From: Amphibalanus amphitrite
Taxonomy: Eukaryota > Arthropoda > Thecostraca > Balanomorpha > Balanidae
Assembly: GCF_019059575.1 (NCBI RefSeq)
Contig: NW_024881585.1
Coordinates: forward strand, 501,001 to 565,000
Direction of reading: 5' to 3'
Length of the DNA: 64,000 bases
Below are positions 1-10,615 of this stretch, one piece after another (position 1 is the stretch's first letter; every line of letters starts with the position of its first letter). A program made the position numbers and the translations under genes. The notes below the pieces were generated by a model. The model saw nothing but the letters and a program-made list of their open reading frames with translations, was not told the origin of the DNA and searched no databases.

Positions 1-199
1 TCAGACTTCTCAGATCAAAACTTTTTGAGTTATATTGCATTACTTTTTTAACTTCGGTTTGTAACGGTGAGTATGATGGCCTATAACTCAAAAACGGGTT
101 AAACAACCAACAAACAGTAAACAACACTAAGCTTGCGATGAATCAAAAATTAATATTACTATTTTAAAATTCCAAAGAAAAATTTTCATTGTTGAGTAA

Positions 200-1700
200 A
201 AACCTTAATCTTTTTTCATTTGCCTCTAATGACTTTTAGGACCAAAATTTTTCACATTTTTATTTTTTCAAAGTAAACTTCATGTCATTGCAAATCGACA
301 TGCAAAAAATTAGAGAGGTGTTCTTTCTACAAGTTCCTCATTTTCCCGCAAACAAAATGAGCTTCGAAGGGGTTGATACGACCCCAGCACGCCGTTTCGC
401 TTCTAATAGAGCTAGAGCCTCGCGGAAAAAAAACGAGCGTGTGTGCCGTTACAAGTCGCAGCGATTGGTACCCGATTTTAAGGTCTCAGGTTAATCGGTA
501 GCGTCTGAGGTCAGGTCAAGTGACTGATGTTACGGGTTCGGTTTTTAGCGAATAACTTCGCAAAAAATGGCCGCAGAGCCGCGATTTTGGCCTCATTGTG
601 TTTGCCTAGCTCAGGTGCATCGAATGGTATACTTTTTGTTAGGGTGAGGTCAACTTAAGTAGTTGACCTCGGGTCAAGGTCAGGTCAGAGCCCCTCAGGT
701 CACGAAGCTGGGCAAAGGGTATCATATGGCATATCATTCGGTTCGGAAGGTCTTCCCGAGTCCATTGGTGGCTTTCCCGACTCTCTAGCTCCATTTGATC
801 GGGAGTTATTGACGACAAACTCGTACGACCCTAGTGACGTCATAAATGACGTCACGCAAGGTTAACAATGCAAAAGTGAAACATTAGACTTTGCAAGGAG
901 TGCATGAAATCACGATACCATGTACAGGTCTCGCGGGTTTTAGCGGTAGGTTTTGCACCTAGAAAATTTAGTGTACTTCAGGCTATATCTTCGTCGTCTT
1001 AAGCTTTTAAGTGTTGAAGAGGCGATCAACTTGTTGGGTAACAAGCCGGTCATGATCGTGTAAAATGGCTTCATCGTAGATCGATTAGTTTCTGAGATAT
1101 AACCGGCAATGTAGAAGTGCAAAACCTACCGCTTAATCTCGCGAGAGCCGTACATGAGATAGTTTTAGATCATTCTCGGCGCCAAAATAACAGTTTGTAT
1201 ATTTCCCCATTGGCTTATAACAGTGATGTCACGTGACCGACCTGACCTCATGTAACATTAAAAAATTCCCAGATATACAAGTTGTGAGACCTCTGGAGGA
1301 CACCATACTCCTGTAACGTCTTGTAACTTTCATCTCGGACAGCTATGGTCATTGGCGTCCAAAACAATGTCAGAACCATACAGCATTTTTCACCCTCGCG
1401 CCTATAGGAAAGAGGGTTGGATGAACCCTCTTTTCACTTTTTCAGATGACTCAGACTTCAATTGAAATTTCAGTAACCCGTGATGTCACGCCATTTGTAA
1501 CTTGTAAGCTCCCCTCCCGAAATCACTATTCGAAACCGTTATCGTGACGTAAAATAAATACATTTATAGAAAGAACACCTTCCTAATTTTTTGCATACTT
1601 CTTAGCAATGAGCCTAATATTTTTTCAAAGAAATTAAAAAAAAATGGTCCCAAAGACCAAAAATACAAAGGAAAGAAAACTCGATATGTCATATATAAAA
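200..1700. repeat. Foldback / long inverted-repeat element, non-coding
   Basis: Two inverted pairs are visible. Positions 301-330 match the reverse complement of 1566-1594 with one or two mismatches (core AGAAAGAACACCT), and 921-958 match 1117-1154 (core GTGCAAAACCTACCGCT). The outer flanks (about 230-280 and 1620-1665) are also weakly complementary. The interior between 495 and 710 is rich in AGGTCA motifs like the TTAA elements elsewhere in the window. No coding potential is recognised and no target duplication was found, so the exact ends are uncertain. Confidence 0.5.
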
Positions 1701-2110
1701 AATAGCGTATTTTTCGAAATTTCAAAAATACATATTAATCTCTGTTTCATTGCAAATTCAATGTTATATTTATAATATTTGGCATTTGAGTAATCCGTCT
1801 TAGAGTTACAGCCCGCCAAACTTAGCGCTGCAAAGCAAGATCCAAAAAATGTTAAACACCATAACTAAAAAAATACTTATCTGATAAGCCTGAAATTGTT
1901 ACAGGTGGATTCAGAGCCCCTACTTACCCCTGAGACCAATTCTCGTCAAATTCCGAGAGATGAGGGTGTCAAATTGGAAAAAAGTGGTACGATCTATCGT
2001 GGAATGCCCCAGCTATCGAGTGTTTTTTACCGCGTCTCTCTAGCCCTCTAGTTTTTCAGTTAGAGGTGGCTGGTAACATATGCCCCCCCCCCCTCACTAT
2101 GGCGAAGTTG

Positions 2111-2440
2111 GCTGAGACCGCCACTGGGGCGCGGGTTCAGCGGGCTGAGACCGCCACTGGGGCGCCGGTTCAGCGGGCTGAGACCGCCACTGGGGCGCGG
2201 GTTCAGCGGGCTGAGACCGCCACTGGGGCGCGGGTTCAGCGGGCTGAGACCGCCACTGGGGTGCGGGTTCAGCGGGCTGAGACCGCCACTGGGGCGCGGG
2301 TTCAGCGGGCTGAGACCGCCACTGGGGCGCGGGTTCAGCGGGCTGAGACCGCCACTGGGGCGCGGGTTCAGCGGGCTGAGACCGCCACTGGGGCGCCGGT
2401 TCAGCGGGCTGAGACCGCCACTGGGGCGCCGGTTGAATGG
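2111..2440 (+). repeat. 33-bp minisatellite, 10 units
   Basis: Ten head-to-tail 33-bp units begin at 2111 (unit start GCTGAGACCGCCACTGGGGC). They differ mainly at a CGCG/CGCC/TGCG position and in the last unit. Because 33 is divisible by three and the unit lacks stops, both strands stay open. The plus strand reads as an 11-residue repeat (AETATGARVQR) and the minus strand as QPAEPAPQWRS. I see no evidence that either is a real gene: there is no domain and no splice context. Confidence 0.92.
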
Positions 2441-3899
2441 GGCGACTGTTCCGTTCAGCTGGGTGCCAGCGGCCCTTCAGGGGCGCCATCGATCCTGGGG
2501 GTTCGGAATATTCTGGTTTCCGGAGGGGCGCCCTTCAAAATTGGGGGGGGGGGGGGGGCTCAGGTCCTATTTGGGGGTACCCTGGAGAACAGAACATTGG
2601 GGTGTCCAGGCACCCCCAAAGAGATACTGAGTAGTGAGTTCGATCCCTGCCAGCACATCACTTTCCAATTCATGTTCCCTCTGTAAAACGGCATCAGCCT
2701 AGTCCGCGACAATTGGGGCGCCATCTGGGCAGCTGGGCGGAAAGGAAAGACATGGCCCCTATGGCCCCCTGTGTACGCCACCGTGCCTAATCATGTGCCA
2801 ATGCAGTCAATGCGTATATTATTCAAACACACGAGGTTGGAACAGTTAAGACAATAGGTTAGTTGGTTTAAAAGAGTTGCAAAAGACTATAAGGAACGAC
2901 GACTTCGCAGATGTATCACAGCAATGATCATCTGTAACTTAAACGTGCGATCCCAGTAAAATGACGAACATAACTCAGGCTTACATTAGAAGACAAAGTT
3001 TTCGATACAGTCAAGGCCCCAAATGCAAGGTTGCACAGACCAGGGGCTTACGATTCTATGCTGCCACATGAGGATGGCTCAGGAGACAGATGACGTCACA
3101 GGGTGTCAAGGTTTTGTCGATTTTTAACACGCGCAGTGGAAAGGTCGCGAGAACTACGCCCAGTGAACGGGGTGGGCGAATTTCTCCCCCCCCCCCCCCC
3201 ATAAGATCTCAGCTCCCACTGAAGCTAAAAAGGCGAAACTTGGAATGTAGGTGGGGGTCCTGGGTAACTCTGTTGTGTGTGGAATTCATGACCGTATGTT
3301 AGTATCTTAAGGTGAAATGAGGTCAAATGTGGTCAAATCTGCCATATGAGCGACTTTTTTGCGTTACAAGCCGATAACTTCAAAAAGTTACCGGCCGATT
3401 TTCATTTTTCCACTATATGAAAGAACATACATCGTTGAGTATGTATGCTGAATTTCTAGGTAATCCAACAATAAATATGGTAGTTAGGAACCTGCTAAGA
3501 GTAAGATATTGCCGCTTGAGGCGTTATCGGCCGGCGCGGGAAACGCGGTAATCACAATTTTGTGTTTACACGCTCATAATTCAAATGTTTACTGGTCGAT
3601 GTTCGAAAATATTCGACCATAACATTGCCTGTACATATCTTAGTCTTCTCACAAAATTTGTGGCGAATCGAACTTAATCAGCGGCAGGCACGTACCCAGG
3701 ATTTCGCCCAGGAGGGGGCCCTTAGGTCATTGCAGCTGAAGCTGAATGCAGAATATGACCTCATATTCTGCATCTCATTCACAGTGATCAGTTGCTGTTT
3801 GTACGGAAAACTTTGTCTTCTGCAATAAACTTGAGTTGCCTAATGCTTATTATTGTCATTTTACATCTGTTATTGATCGGTTACAAGTGATATCCTAAA
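2441..3899. other. Non-coding stretch with homopolymer runs
   Basis: No gene recognised. It contains a G run (about 2541-2557), a hairpin around 2570-2620 (TTTGGGGGT pairing with ACCCCCAAA), a C run near 3185-3200, and at 3689-3720 a GTACCCAGGATTT sequence resembling the end of a small TIR element. A few AGGTCA-like motifs occur near 3315-3340. Confidence 0.5.
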
Positions 3900-4384
3900 A
3901 CGTCTAAAATCATTCGCAAACATGCATCGCTATTTCAGTCTACAGCTGCACGGCGCTGACTGCGGTGGGCGGTGGGCCGCCGGTACTGCCGTGGATGGAT
4001 CTGTCGGCGCCGACAGCTCGACCAGCCGACGGAGGGCTGATCGGCGGCGGCGGCTCAGCGCGTCCTCAGTGCTGCGAGTCGATGGCGGCAAGGTACTTTT
4101 CCTCCACCAGCTGCGGCAGCAGACAGTGCCTGCCAACCCACCAAAGGCAGCTGGGGTCAGAGCAGACCGACCGCACCACACACCGGCCGTCACTGGGGTC
4201 ACTGAGGTCACCCGGGGTCACTGGCCGGCTCGGCCCGTCGTCAAATGGAATGGGGCAAAGCCAAGGTAGTGGGATCAATTTGGAGTCACATGAAGTCCGT
4301 TTGGGGTCAATGTGGGGTAGGGCGCTGAAGGGCCCGGCCATGTGGTGCCGGTAGCACCTGCCGTCCGCTCCTCTGCGCCCGGTC
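3900..4384. other. GC-rich non-coding stretch
   Basis: GC-rich sequence with several GGGGTCA-type repeats (4150-4310). Open frames exist on both strands but show no family signature, and I treat them as by-products of base composition. Confidence 0.4.
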
Positions 4385-4519
4385 CGCCCATCAAAACAGC
4401 TAGTGACATCGAGCTAATGACTTTTGAGCTAATACAAAACAGCTAGTGCCTTTAAACAGCTAGTGCCAAAATTGCTAGCGGCAAAATAGCTAGTAAAGCA
4501 CAAATAGCTAGTGCTTTAA
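4385..4519 (+). repeat. Iterated AGCTAGTG array, left part
   Basis: AGCTAGTG and close variants recur every 15-25 bp, separated by short A-rich spacers. The array stops at TTAA (4516-4519), where a TTAA-type element begins, and resumes at 5891 beyond it. The pattern resembles the terminal arrays of the MULE at 25164-27874, so this may be the end of a related element. That assignment is inference. Confidence 0.55.
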
Positions 4520-4744
4520 CCCTCGCCCGCACATGGGGGGTTGCCCCCCCAACAGGTAGTTTCCTACTCTGCACTCAACATTTTTAGAGCTAGAAGCTTG
4601 ATGTTTCGTATAGCAGCTCCTCCATCCTTTCTTGACGTCTACTGCAAATTTCAAGTTTCTGTGATTTATGGTTTCGGATATATGACCTTGTTCTTCAGGT
4701 CATGTCATGACCCAAATGACAAATATCCAATATCCTGACCTGAC

Positions 4745-4942
4745 CTGACCTGACCTTGACCCCAAAATTGACCTCAATCTTAAAATCTTAAGAGTGCTTT
4801 GGGAAGGTCTCGTAGAGACCTTTCGAACGCCGCCTCGCGGGGCTCGATGCGACCATTGGTTCTCGAGATAACAGGGGGGTCGGATCCGACCCCCCCCCCC
4901 CCAGGCTGTCGTGGGTACGGAAATAGCCCAGGCGGTGGCGGG
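4745..4942 (-). mobile_element. Fragment of the CCAGGCGG TTAA-type family
   Basis: This piece is the reverse complement of one end of the element at 36327-37545. It shares the AAGCACTCTTAAGA block, the GGTCTCGTAGAGACC palindrome, the CGGATCCG-centred G/C hairpin (about 4875-4902) and the terminal CCAGGCGGTGGCGGG followed by TTAA (4943-4946). The opposite end is absent, so it is a truncated copy inside the CCCTCGCCC-family element. Confidence 0.7.
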
Positions 4943-5224
4943 TTAACTTGCGTTGGCTATGGGTCTTGTGAGCTTTTGACACCTTGATTTCGGCCCTTTT
5001 TGTCAGTCTTGCCTCCCACCTATCATGGAACATGTTGTCCGACGATGTACGGATGTCAAGGTCAGGATCAAGGTCAACCTAGGTCATCTAAAAATATTGC
5101 GCTTTAGGCAAGCTGAATTTACTTTTCGTGAAGTTTCTTTGACGGATATTTGATAAAAGTTTCTCATTTCATGATCTCATGTAATATGGACACATAAACA
5201 ATCGGTGCACACATCAGTATACAC

Positions 5225-5480
5225 TAGAGATGTCAATCGGATACCAACTTTTAGGTATACCGATACCAAACCGATACCAACTCGGTATTTAGTATTTCAA
5301 TCCTAATGTGTTTGGTATTTTGTTGGTATCATGAACCCTCGCTAATGTTTAAGAGGCTAAGAAATCGGTAGAAGGTTGGTATTTTCCTCATGTTCTCAAG
5401 TTGGTTTGGTTTCGGTATTTCTCCACGGTTTTGGTTGGTATTTGGTTTGGTATCGGTATTCCGATTTTCCGTAATTGACA
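5225..5480. repeat. GGTAT/ATACC low-complexity tract
   Basis: Degenerate tandem sequence built from GATACCAA, GGTATCGG and TTGGTATTTGG words, followed by a short CACACAGA repeat at 5490-5520. No coding content. Confidence 0.6.
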
Positions 5481-5890
5481 TCACTAGTATACACACAGAC
5501 ACACACAGACATACAAACACATATCATTAACCTTGACCTAACTTGACCTGCAATGACCTCAGCAGCAAAAAAACTGGTCGGATAGTGTAACAAAGAGGCT
5601 CTAGCTGGCTGGCACCACAATTCGGCATCGTCATCGGTGTATGCTGAGCAGCGCAGTTGATAACCATCGGTGACGCAAAACAGCAACAATTTTTAGTTTG
5701 ACCTGACCTGGAAGGTCAATGACTGACCTGAGAAGGTAAAACTGGGTATTATTGGATTTGTCTCTTCCCAAATAATCTTTTTGGTCTTTACCGCGAAGCT
5801 CTATCTCCAACAGGAATGAAATGGCGCGGGGGGAGTGGCAACCCCCCCATGTGCGTTCTAGGATGCGAAAATGGCATGTGCGGGCGAGGG

Positions 5891-5985
5891 TAAAAACAGC
5901 TGGTGATAACATCGCTAACGTCAAAATAGCTAGTGGAGCAAAATTGGTAGTGGATCATAATAAATAGGTAGTGCCTACGAAGTGC
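5891..5985 (+). repeat. Iterated AGCTAGTG array, right part
   Basis: Continuation of the 4385-4519 array after the TTAA-type insertion: AGCTGGTG, AGCTAGTGG, TTGGTAGTGG and GGTAGTGCC motifs at similar spacing. Confidence 0.5.
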
Positions 5986-6362
5986 TAGCAGCTCGTGTGA
6001 ATTCTTTCCCGACGAGTCCTTTGACCCTCACGGGCCCGGGGGCGTTTTTCCTCCCCCCTGACGAATATTTGCGATAGCTCCCGAACGCTTAGGGATAGGA
6101 AAGCGAAACTTTCAGTACCTTTCCTCCCATCAATTTGACACCTTCTGAAGTAAAAAATTGGGACCTAGCCCCATTGATTACGTGACAGGGTCGATGTTTC
6201 TAGACCCCTGCACGGCAAACTTCGGCCTCACAGACGCGAACTTCAAATAGCTGCTATAAATAGTTTTAGAGATAAAGACTAGTAAAACGACTTTTGAGGC
6301 GACTAACGGAGCGAACGAGAGGGTGGGCCTTGCACGTGCGAAATTGCGAGGGGGTACCTTGA
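5986..6362. other. Non-coding; degenerate TTAA-type remnant possible
   Basis: No gene. Around 6010-6060 a GACCCTCACGGG word followed by a G-run/C-run hairpin (GGGGGCGTTTTTCCTCCCCCC) resembles a decayed end of the TTAA-type elements, but no partner end was found. Confidence 0.3.
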
Positions 6363-6605
6363 ACTGACTTGTGCACGGCACCCTACTAAACGGTCTCTAG
6401 CGATGTGCCAAATTTGAGCGCAATCTGCCCAGCCGTTCTCTAGATCTGGAAGCGACACCCTGCACGTGCGCACGTGCAAAATAGGTCCTGACTGACTTGC
6501 ACGGCACCCTACTAACCGGTCCCTAGCTGTGTACCAAATTTGAGCGCAATCGGTCGAGCCGTTCTCGAGACCTGGAAACGACCCCTGCACGTGCGCACGT
6601 GCAGC
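6363..6605. repeat. Tandem duplication, about 125 bp, with CACGTG palindromes
   Basis: Two diverged copies (about 6363-6478 and 6491-6605) share CGGCACCCTACTAA, TTTGAGCGCAATC, AGCCGTTCTC and a terminal GCACGTGCGCACGTGC palindrome. A third, partial copy is detectable at 6650-6700. No coding role recognised. Confidence 0.65.
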
Positions 6606-7222
6606 AGCACCCCAACTCTGGCACATGAATATGTAGTGCCTAGTGGGTGCCTGCCTACATGCCAACTTTCAGCGCAATCGGCCAAGTAGTTACCGAGATA
6701 TTGCAACAATTGCAAAACGGACACCTCTTCGTTTTGCACGTGGCACGTGCATAAGGGGTCACCCACATGCATCGGGAATAGTCCAATACTTGGTAGAAGG
6801 AATGAAGCTACCCCAGGGGGGCGACACGGCTATTCGCGCAATGTATTCATTTATGGGCCGCGCGGGGCCTCGCGATGACGCGGCTGGAGGCAACTGCTCA
6901 GCGCGCTAGGATATTCTGGCGGGGCCGGGCGCTGAACGGTGTGCAATGAATGGGTTATGGTCGGGCAGACAGAGATCAGGTATTGAATTTGAATTGACAT
7001 AAGCAATCGGGTGGGGAAGGAGAACGTTTCTAATCGAGCTTGGGATGGGGAAAGCCGAAAATATCACGATCGGCTCATAGCTCCGACAGGGCCGGGTGCC
7101 GTACCATGTGTAGTATATTTAGGCGGGCAGACAGAGATGAGTTATTGGATTTAAATTCATCTTACCATCGGTTTCTGGTGGGGTTTGAAGACGTTTTTAG
7201 TCAAGCTCGGAGTGTGGCAACC
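6606..7222. other. Non-coding stretch
   Basis: No gene recognised. Two diverged copies of GGGCAGACAGAGAT...TTATTGGATTTAAATT (near 6963-6995 and 7125-7160) suggest an internal duplication. Confidence 0.4.
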
Positions 7223-7477
7223 CACTGGCGGATCCAGGGGAAGGCATTTGGGGCAAATGTCTTCCCCCACAACCAGGGCAGCGCCCGAAATCGCTTTTCG
7301 AGAATAAAAGAAAACTTAACAACTTTTCTGAGGAAATGTTGGTTAATCACATCGAAGGAATCGAAATTGGAAGCGCAAGCGCAAGGAATCGAAATCCGAG
7401 TTTTTAAATTAATTCCGATAATCCTTTTTGGGGTAAGCCCCCGCAGTGTCCAAGACCGCTTCCTGGATCCGCCAGTG
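7223..7477. mobile_element. 255-bp MITE with CACTGGCGGATCCAGG TIRs
   Basis: Perfect 16-bp terminal inverted repeats: CACTGGCGGATCCAGG at 7223-7238 and its complement at 7462-7477. Interior includes TTTGGGGCAAATG and CAGCGCCCGAAATCG, shared with a second, more decayed copy at 10895-11147. No clear target duplication at this copy. It is open in one frame, which I attribute to chance. Confidence 0.85.
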
Positions 7478-9193
7478 AATAAGTCACGGTCGATACCGAG
7501 CTTCGGCGGGACCAGGCGCTGTATCATACGTTGTTCTTTCAATGAAGAGGTGGACAGACACCTAGCCCCACATCCTACTGCTATGCCCGTGCTTCTGTGG
7601 GTGAAGCACTAAAGCATCACGGAATCCCACAGGACCTGCGAGTCGACGAGGTGGCCGGTTTGGCCGCCGGGTACTGCAGTTCCCTGGAGTAGCCTGGGAC
7701 CGATGGCAAAACAACAGCTCCGGCGGTGCCCCTATGGGCCGTAGTTAGTGAATTCCCGTAATGTAGAGATCATATCCTCAATGACCTCCATTACCATTTT
7801 GTATTCCTAAACAGTATGACAGACCAATTATGCTTGCCTACGTTCAGGCATTACCTCTGATGGTCATACGCCCAGTACAACATGTGTTGTCTGTCAAACA
7901 ACAATCGACGACGGGATCCCTTCTCATCATCTCTTAAGCCATCGGTTGTCATATTCACCCACCCCGTTTCCCTAAAATTAGACGGGATCAGATTCGGCCT
8001 GGGTCCTTACGACCCCTCTAGATTCGCCAGAGACGGGATCGGGTCGCCGTTATTGCACCCGTCTCAGTGTCTTTAATGCATAGACAGCTTCGACCACGGA
8101 CGTCGGACGGGGTGATCATTCCACGAATGTACGCACCATCCAGGCCTAGGATGCATCGAGGTTTCAAAGAATGCAGTCTGTAGATCAATCAACGTAACAA
8201 TGGTGGTATGCAACCACATTAAAATATCTCCCCGGCTCCCGCAACGTTCCAACGCCCCTCCGTTATGCATTCGCCTTGTGTGTCCGCCGAGCCGGCTTGC
8301 CTCCAATGACGTCATCGGCCGGCCGGCGGCGTTCAAGGTCATACGGCTGGTGTCCTTACCTGGAGTTCTATAGCCTTGAGCTACCCTACAAAAATTACCG
8401 CATATAAATCGGTCAAGCGGTTGCTGAGATATGTATAAGCCTCGCAAAATCGTCCGCACGGCCGGCCGGCCGGCCGGCCGCTCATACTAAAAAATTTCCG
8501 TTAATCTAAGGGAAGACTCCGCTCGCTTCGCTCGCTCCGTAACAAATTACGAGCTCGGTTGTGTAGCGTTTGACCTAGAGAAAAAAAAAAGTTTTGGTGA
8601 CCTGAGGTCAGTATTACGTGTATTACGTGTCAGTGAGTAGTACGATTTCAGGCTAGTGGACTGTATATTGTGAGATGAAGTTGCAGCGATAAAGAACTGT
8701 GTTGGCTACGATATCGTTTCTCGTTTCGAGCTTTTAGATTCAGCCCCAAATGAAACCAATGCGAATGAGCTGATCGGCCGTTTATATATGCTCAGGATTC
8801 ATTTCAACATCGATTGCAAATTGCATACAATCATGAAAATAACCGCATGAGTATTACTAACTTGTTAACATATCGGCGGGATGAGGATACCTGTACAGTG
8901 TATGTACAGGTTCAGAATACCTATATTCAGGGTGCAATAAGGCAAAGGAGACAAAGGAGACCAGGAGCGAGCCCGTGCCAGATACCGACTGACTCACCGG
9001 CCGGCGAGCGACCCCGACCTCGGCTCGGCGCAGTCACGTGACAACACACGTTTCAAGTACGCGGGCGCCCGCACCGGCGGCCGCGCGGAGCGGCCTCGAA
9101 CCGCGGCGCTAGTCTCGTCCAAGTACTAGTGCACACCGCTACACTGTACCGCCGCGCGACACTGCGACCATCGCACGGACAGTGGAAACCTGA
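7478..9193. other. Non-coding stretch
   Basis: No gene recognised. Contains a GGCC tandem tract at 8456-8480, a CTCGCTTCGCTCGCTC word at 8521-8536, and a GC-rich block at 9000-9170. None is assignable to a known element. Confidence 0.4.
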
Positions 9194-9829
9194 AGGTAGT
9201 GTGCCACCTTCCAATGATTTCCCATTTTATTCTTCCTAGGATAAGAAGCTTCTGTTTTTACCTAATATCGCAAAAAAATCAAAAATGGGCCTAAAATAGT
9301 GCTTTTTTCGCCTAAAAGTTTATCGGTTTTTCGACATGTATAACAACTGTAGTGGGCTAACCTGCAAACAGGCGTCGGCAACAATCGCGAATGCGACGCA
9401 CATGTGACAATAAACAAAGGTCAGTTGATGCTCTCACAGACCTATTTGAAAAAATATGTCAAGAACTAAGGTGCTTCATACTTCAAGGCACTTCAAAATA
9501 AAGCACCAAGTGATGGTGGCTACTTCTAAGCCACAATCTGCAGGGGCACAGCTGAGTTTTTACTATTTATGCTTGGTTTTTCCATATGGAAAAACCAAGC
9601 TTAAATAGTAAAAACTCAGCTGTGCCCCTGCAGATTGTGGCTTAGAAGTAGCCACCATCACTTGGTGCTTTATTTTGAAGTGCCTTGAAGTATGAAGCAC
9701 CTTAGTTCTTGACATATTTAAACAAAGGTCATTATAGAGTTACGACGTACGGGAATGAGTTATCAGCTGTCTAATCGTAGACAACACAGTGTCGAATTTA
9801 AACTGTAAGCCTGTATTGGTATTGTTTCT
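9194..9829 (+). mobile_element. TTAA-type element, AGGTAGTGTGCCA family, truncated copy
   Basis: Begins AGGTAGTGTGCCACC and runs parallel to the copy at 45365-47630 (shared TTCCTAGGATAAGAAGCTTC, GGCGTCGGCAACAATCGCG and CTAATCGTAGACAACACA). Its GTCGAATTTAAACTGTAAGCC at about 9791-9811 is the unoccupied version of the site where the other copy carries a 1.2-kb insertion. It is interrupted by a palindrome (9424-9718) and cut at 9830 by another TTAA-type end. No transposase. Confidence 0.8.
9452..9719. repeat. 268-bp near-perfect palindrome
   Basis: Arms of about 134 bp pair around the centre CCATATGG (9582-9589). I can find one mismatch (TATGC against TAAGC, about 9570/9601). The insertion is flanked by a 13-bp direct duplication, TAAACAAAGGTCA, at 9411-9423 and 9719-9731. 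Sister copies of the host element (near 26720 and 45590) have only one copy of that sequence, so the palindrome plus a 28-bp leader is an insertion. Confidence 0.93.
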
Positions 9830-9833
9830 TTAA

Positions 9834-9940
9834 CCCGCGAGTTGCTGGGGGGGGGGGGGCGTTAAACGCCCCCACTTTTTTCGCCGGACCGTAGCATAAA
9901 AACGGCGCGCCGCAGTCGCGCCAAATTTTGGGTAGCTGTA
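9834..9940 (+). mobile_element. End of a TTAA-type element (CCCGCGAG)
   Basis: TTAA (9830-9833) followed by CCCGCGAGTTGCTGGGG and a G/C hairpin with core CGTTAAACG (GGGGCGTTAAACGCCCC). The target TTAA corresponds to the TTTAATTTGGC site intact in the copy near 46890. The other end is not found; the sequence passes into a LINE fragment. Confidence 0.6.
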
Positions 9941-9999
9941 GGGAATTGATTGAAGTTTATTGTGACAAAGTTTAAAAAAAATAGGTCGGAAATTTTTCG

Positions 10000-10610
10000 G
10001 ATTGATGTGAGACTGAGCAATCCTGGTGAGGTTACTGGTAATGAAGTCATACTTTTGGTCGATACCGAGTGCATCTGCTGACTCCAAGTCCAACTCCTGG
10101 ACCAGCCTGATGTACTTGTCTGGGTTTCCTTTGAAGTAGTTGGGACGAGCAGAGGGGAACTCATGTTGGTATTGTAGCATGCCAGATCGAACCGCAGGAT
10201 GAAATGGTCACTCTTTCTAAGGCCTGATTCATGGTAAAGGTGCTTTACCATCCCATCTTCATTGGTGAGGATCAGGTCCAGGATGTAAGGCGTCTCACCT
10301 GAACGGAAGCGAGTGGGTCGAGTGACTTGCTGAGTGAGGAAGCAATCATTTATCACTTCCAGAAACTGTTGTGAAACATCCAGGAGAGGAGCAGGAGAGA
10401 AAACATTCTCCCAGTCAATATGGGGCATGTTGAAGTCCCCGCATATGAGAAGATGGGAACAGGCTGATGTACAGGCTGTTGTACGCAAAAGTTGAAATAG
10501 CTCAGTGGAACTCTCTTGTGTGCTCAGGGTTGGACTGCGGTATAGGCATCCAATCAGAAGCTTGTCATTTCCCATCAGAGGGAGTTGCAACCAGAGCTTC
10601 TCAATATGAG
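10000..10610 (-). pseudogene. LINE endonuclease fragment (central/C-terminal part)
   Basis: Minus-strand reading shows the apurinic endonuclease-like domain of a non-LTR retrotransposon. The motifs are LLIGCLYRSP, the metal-binding ICGDFNMPHIDW block and, about 100 residues later, RKSDHFILRF (the conserved SDH), followed by part of the linker before the reverse transcriptase. This enzyme nicks target DNA to prime reverse transcription. The frame shifts near 10180, where the linker continues in another frame (EFPSARPNYFKGNPDKYIR). The remainder of the LINE, including RT, is missing. The N-terminal part lies at 11225-11535, separated by a 604-bp insertion. CR1/jockey-type organisation is likely, but the clade is uncertain. 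Confidence 0.85.
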
Positions 10611-10615
10611 TTGTC

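Larger units (their letters stand above)
4520..5890. mobile_element. TTAA-type non-autonomous element, CCCTCGCCC family
   Basis: Left end CCCTCGCCCGCACATGGGG follows TTAA (4516-4519). The right end is its inverted repeat, CATGTGCGGGCGAGGG, ending at 5890 and followed by TAAA, so one side of the expected TTAA duplication has mutated. Just inside each end lie G/C-tract hairpins (GGGGGGTTGCCCCCC near 4536; GGGGG...AACCCCCCC near 5829-5853). The interior has AGGTCA motifs and no transposase. A copy of the same family with intact TTAA on both sides lies at 41946-42891. Terminal structure resembles piggyBac-class elements. Confidence 0.75.

Noticed and set aside
2111..2440. CRISPR-like array
   Set aside because: Units are contiguous without unique spacers, and the genome is clearly eukaryotic.
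3900..4384. Overlapping open frames of 91-129 codons
   Set aside because: Both strands and several frames are open because of GC content; no motif supports a gene.
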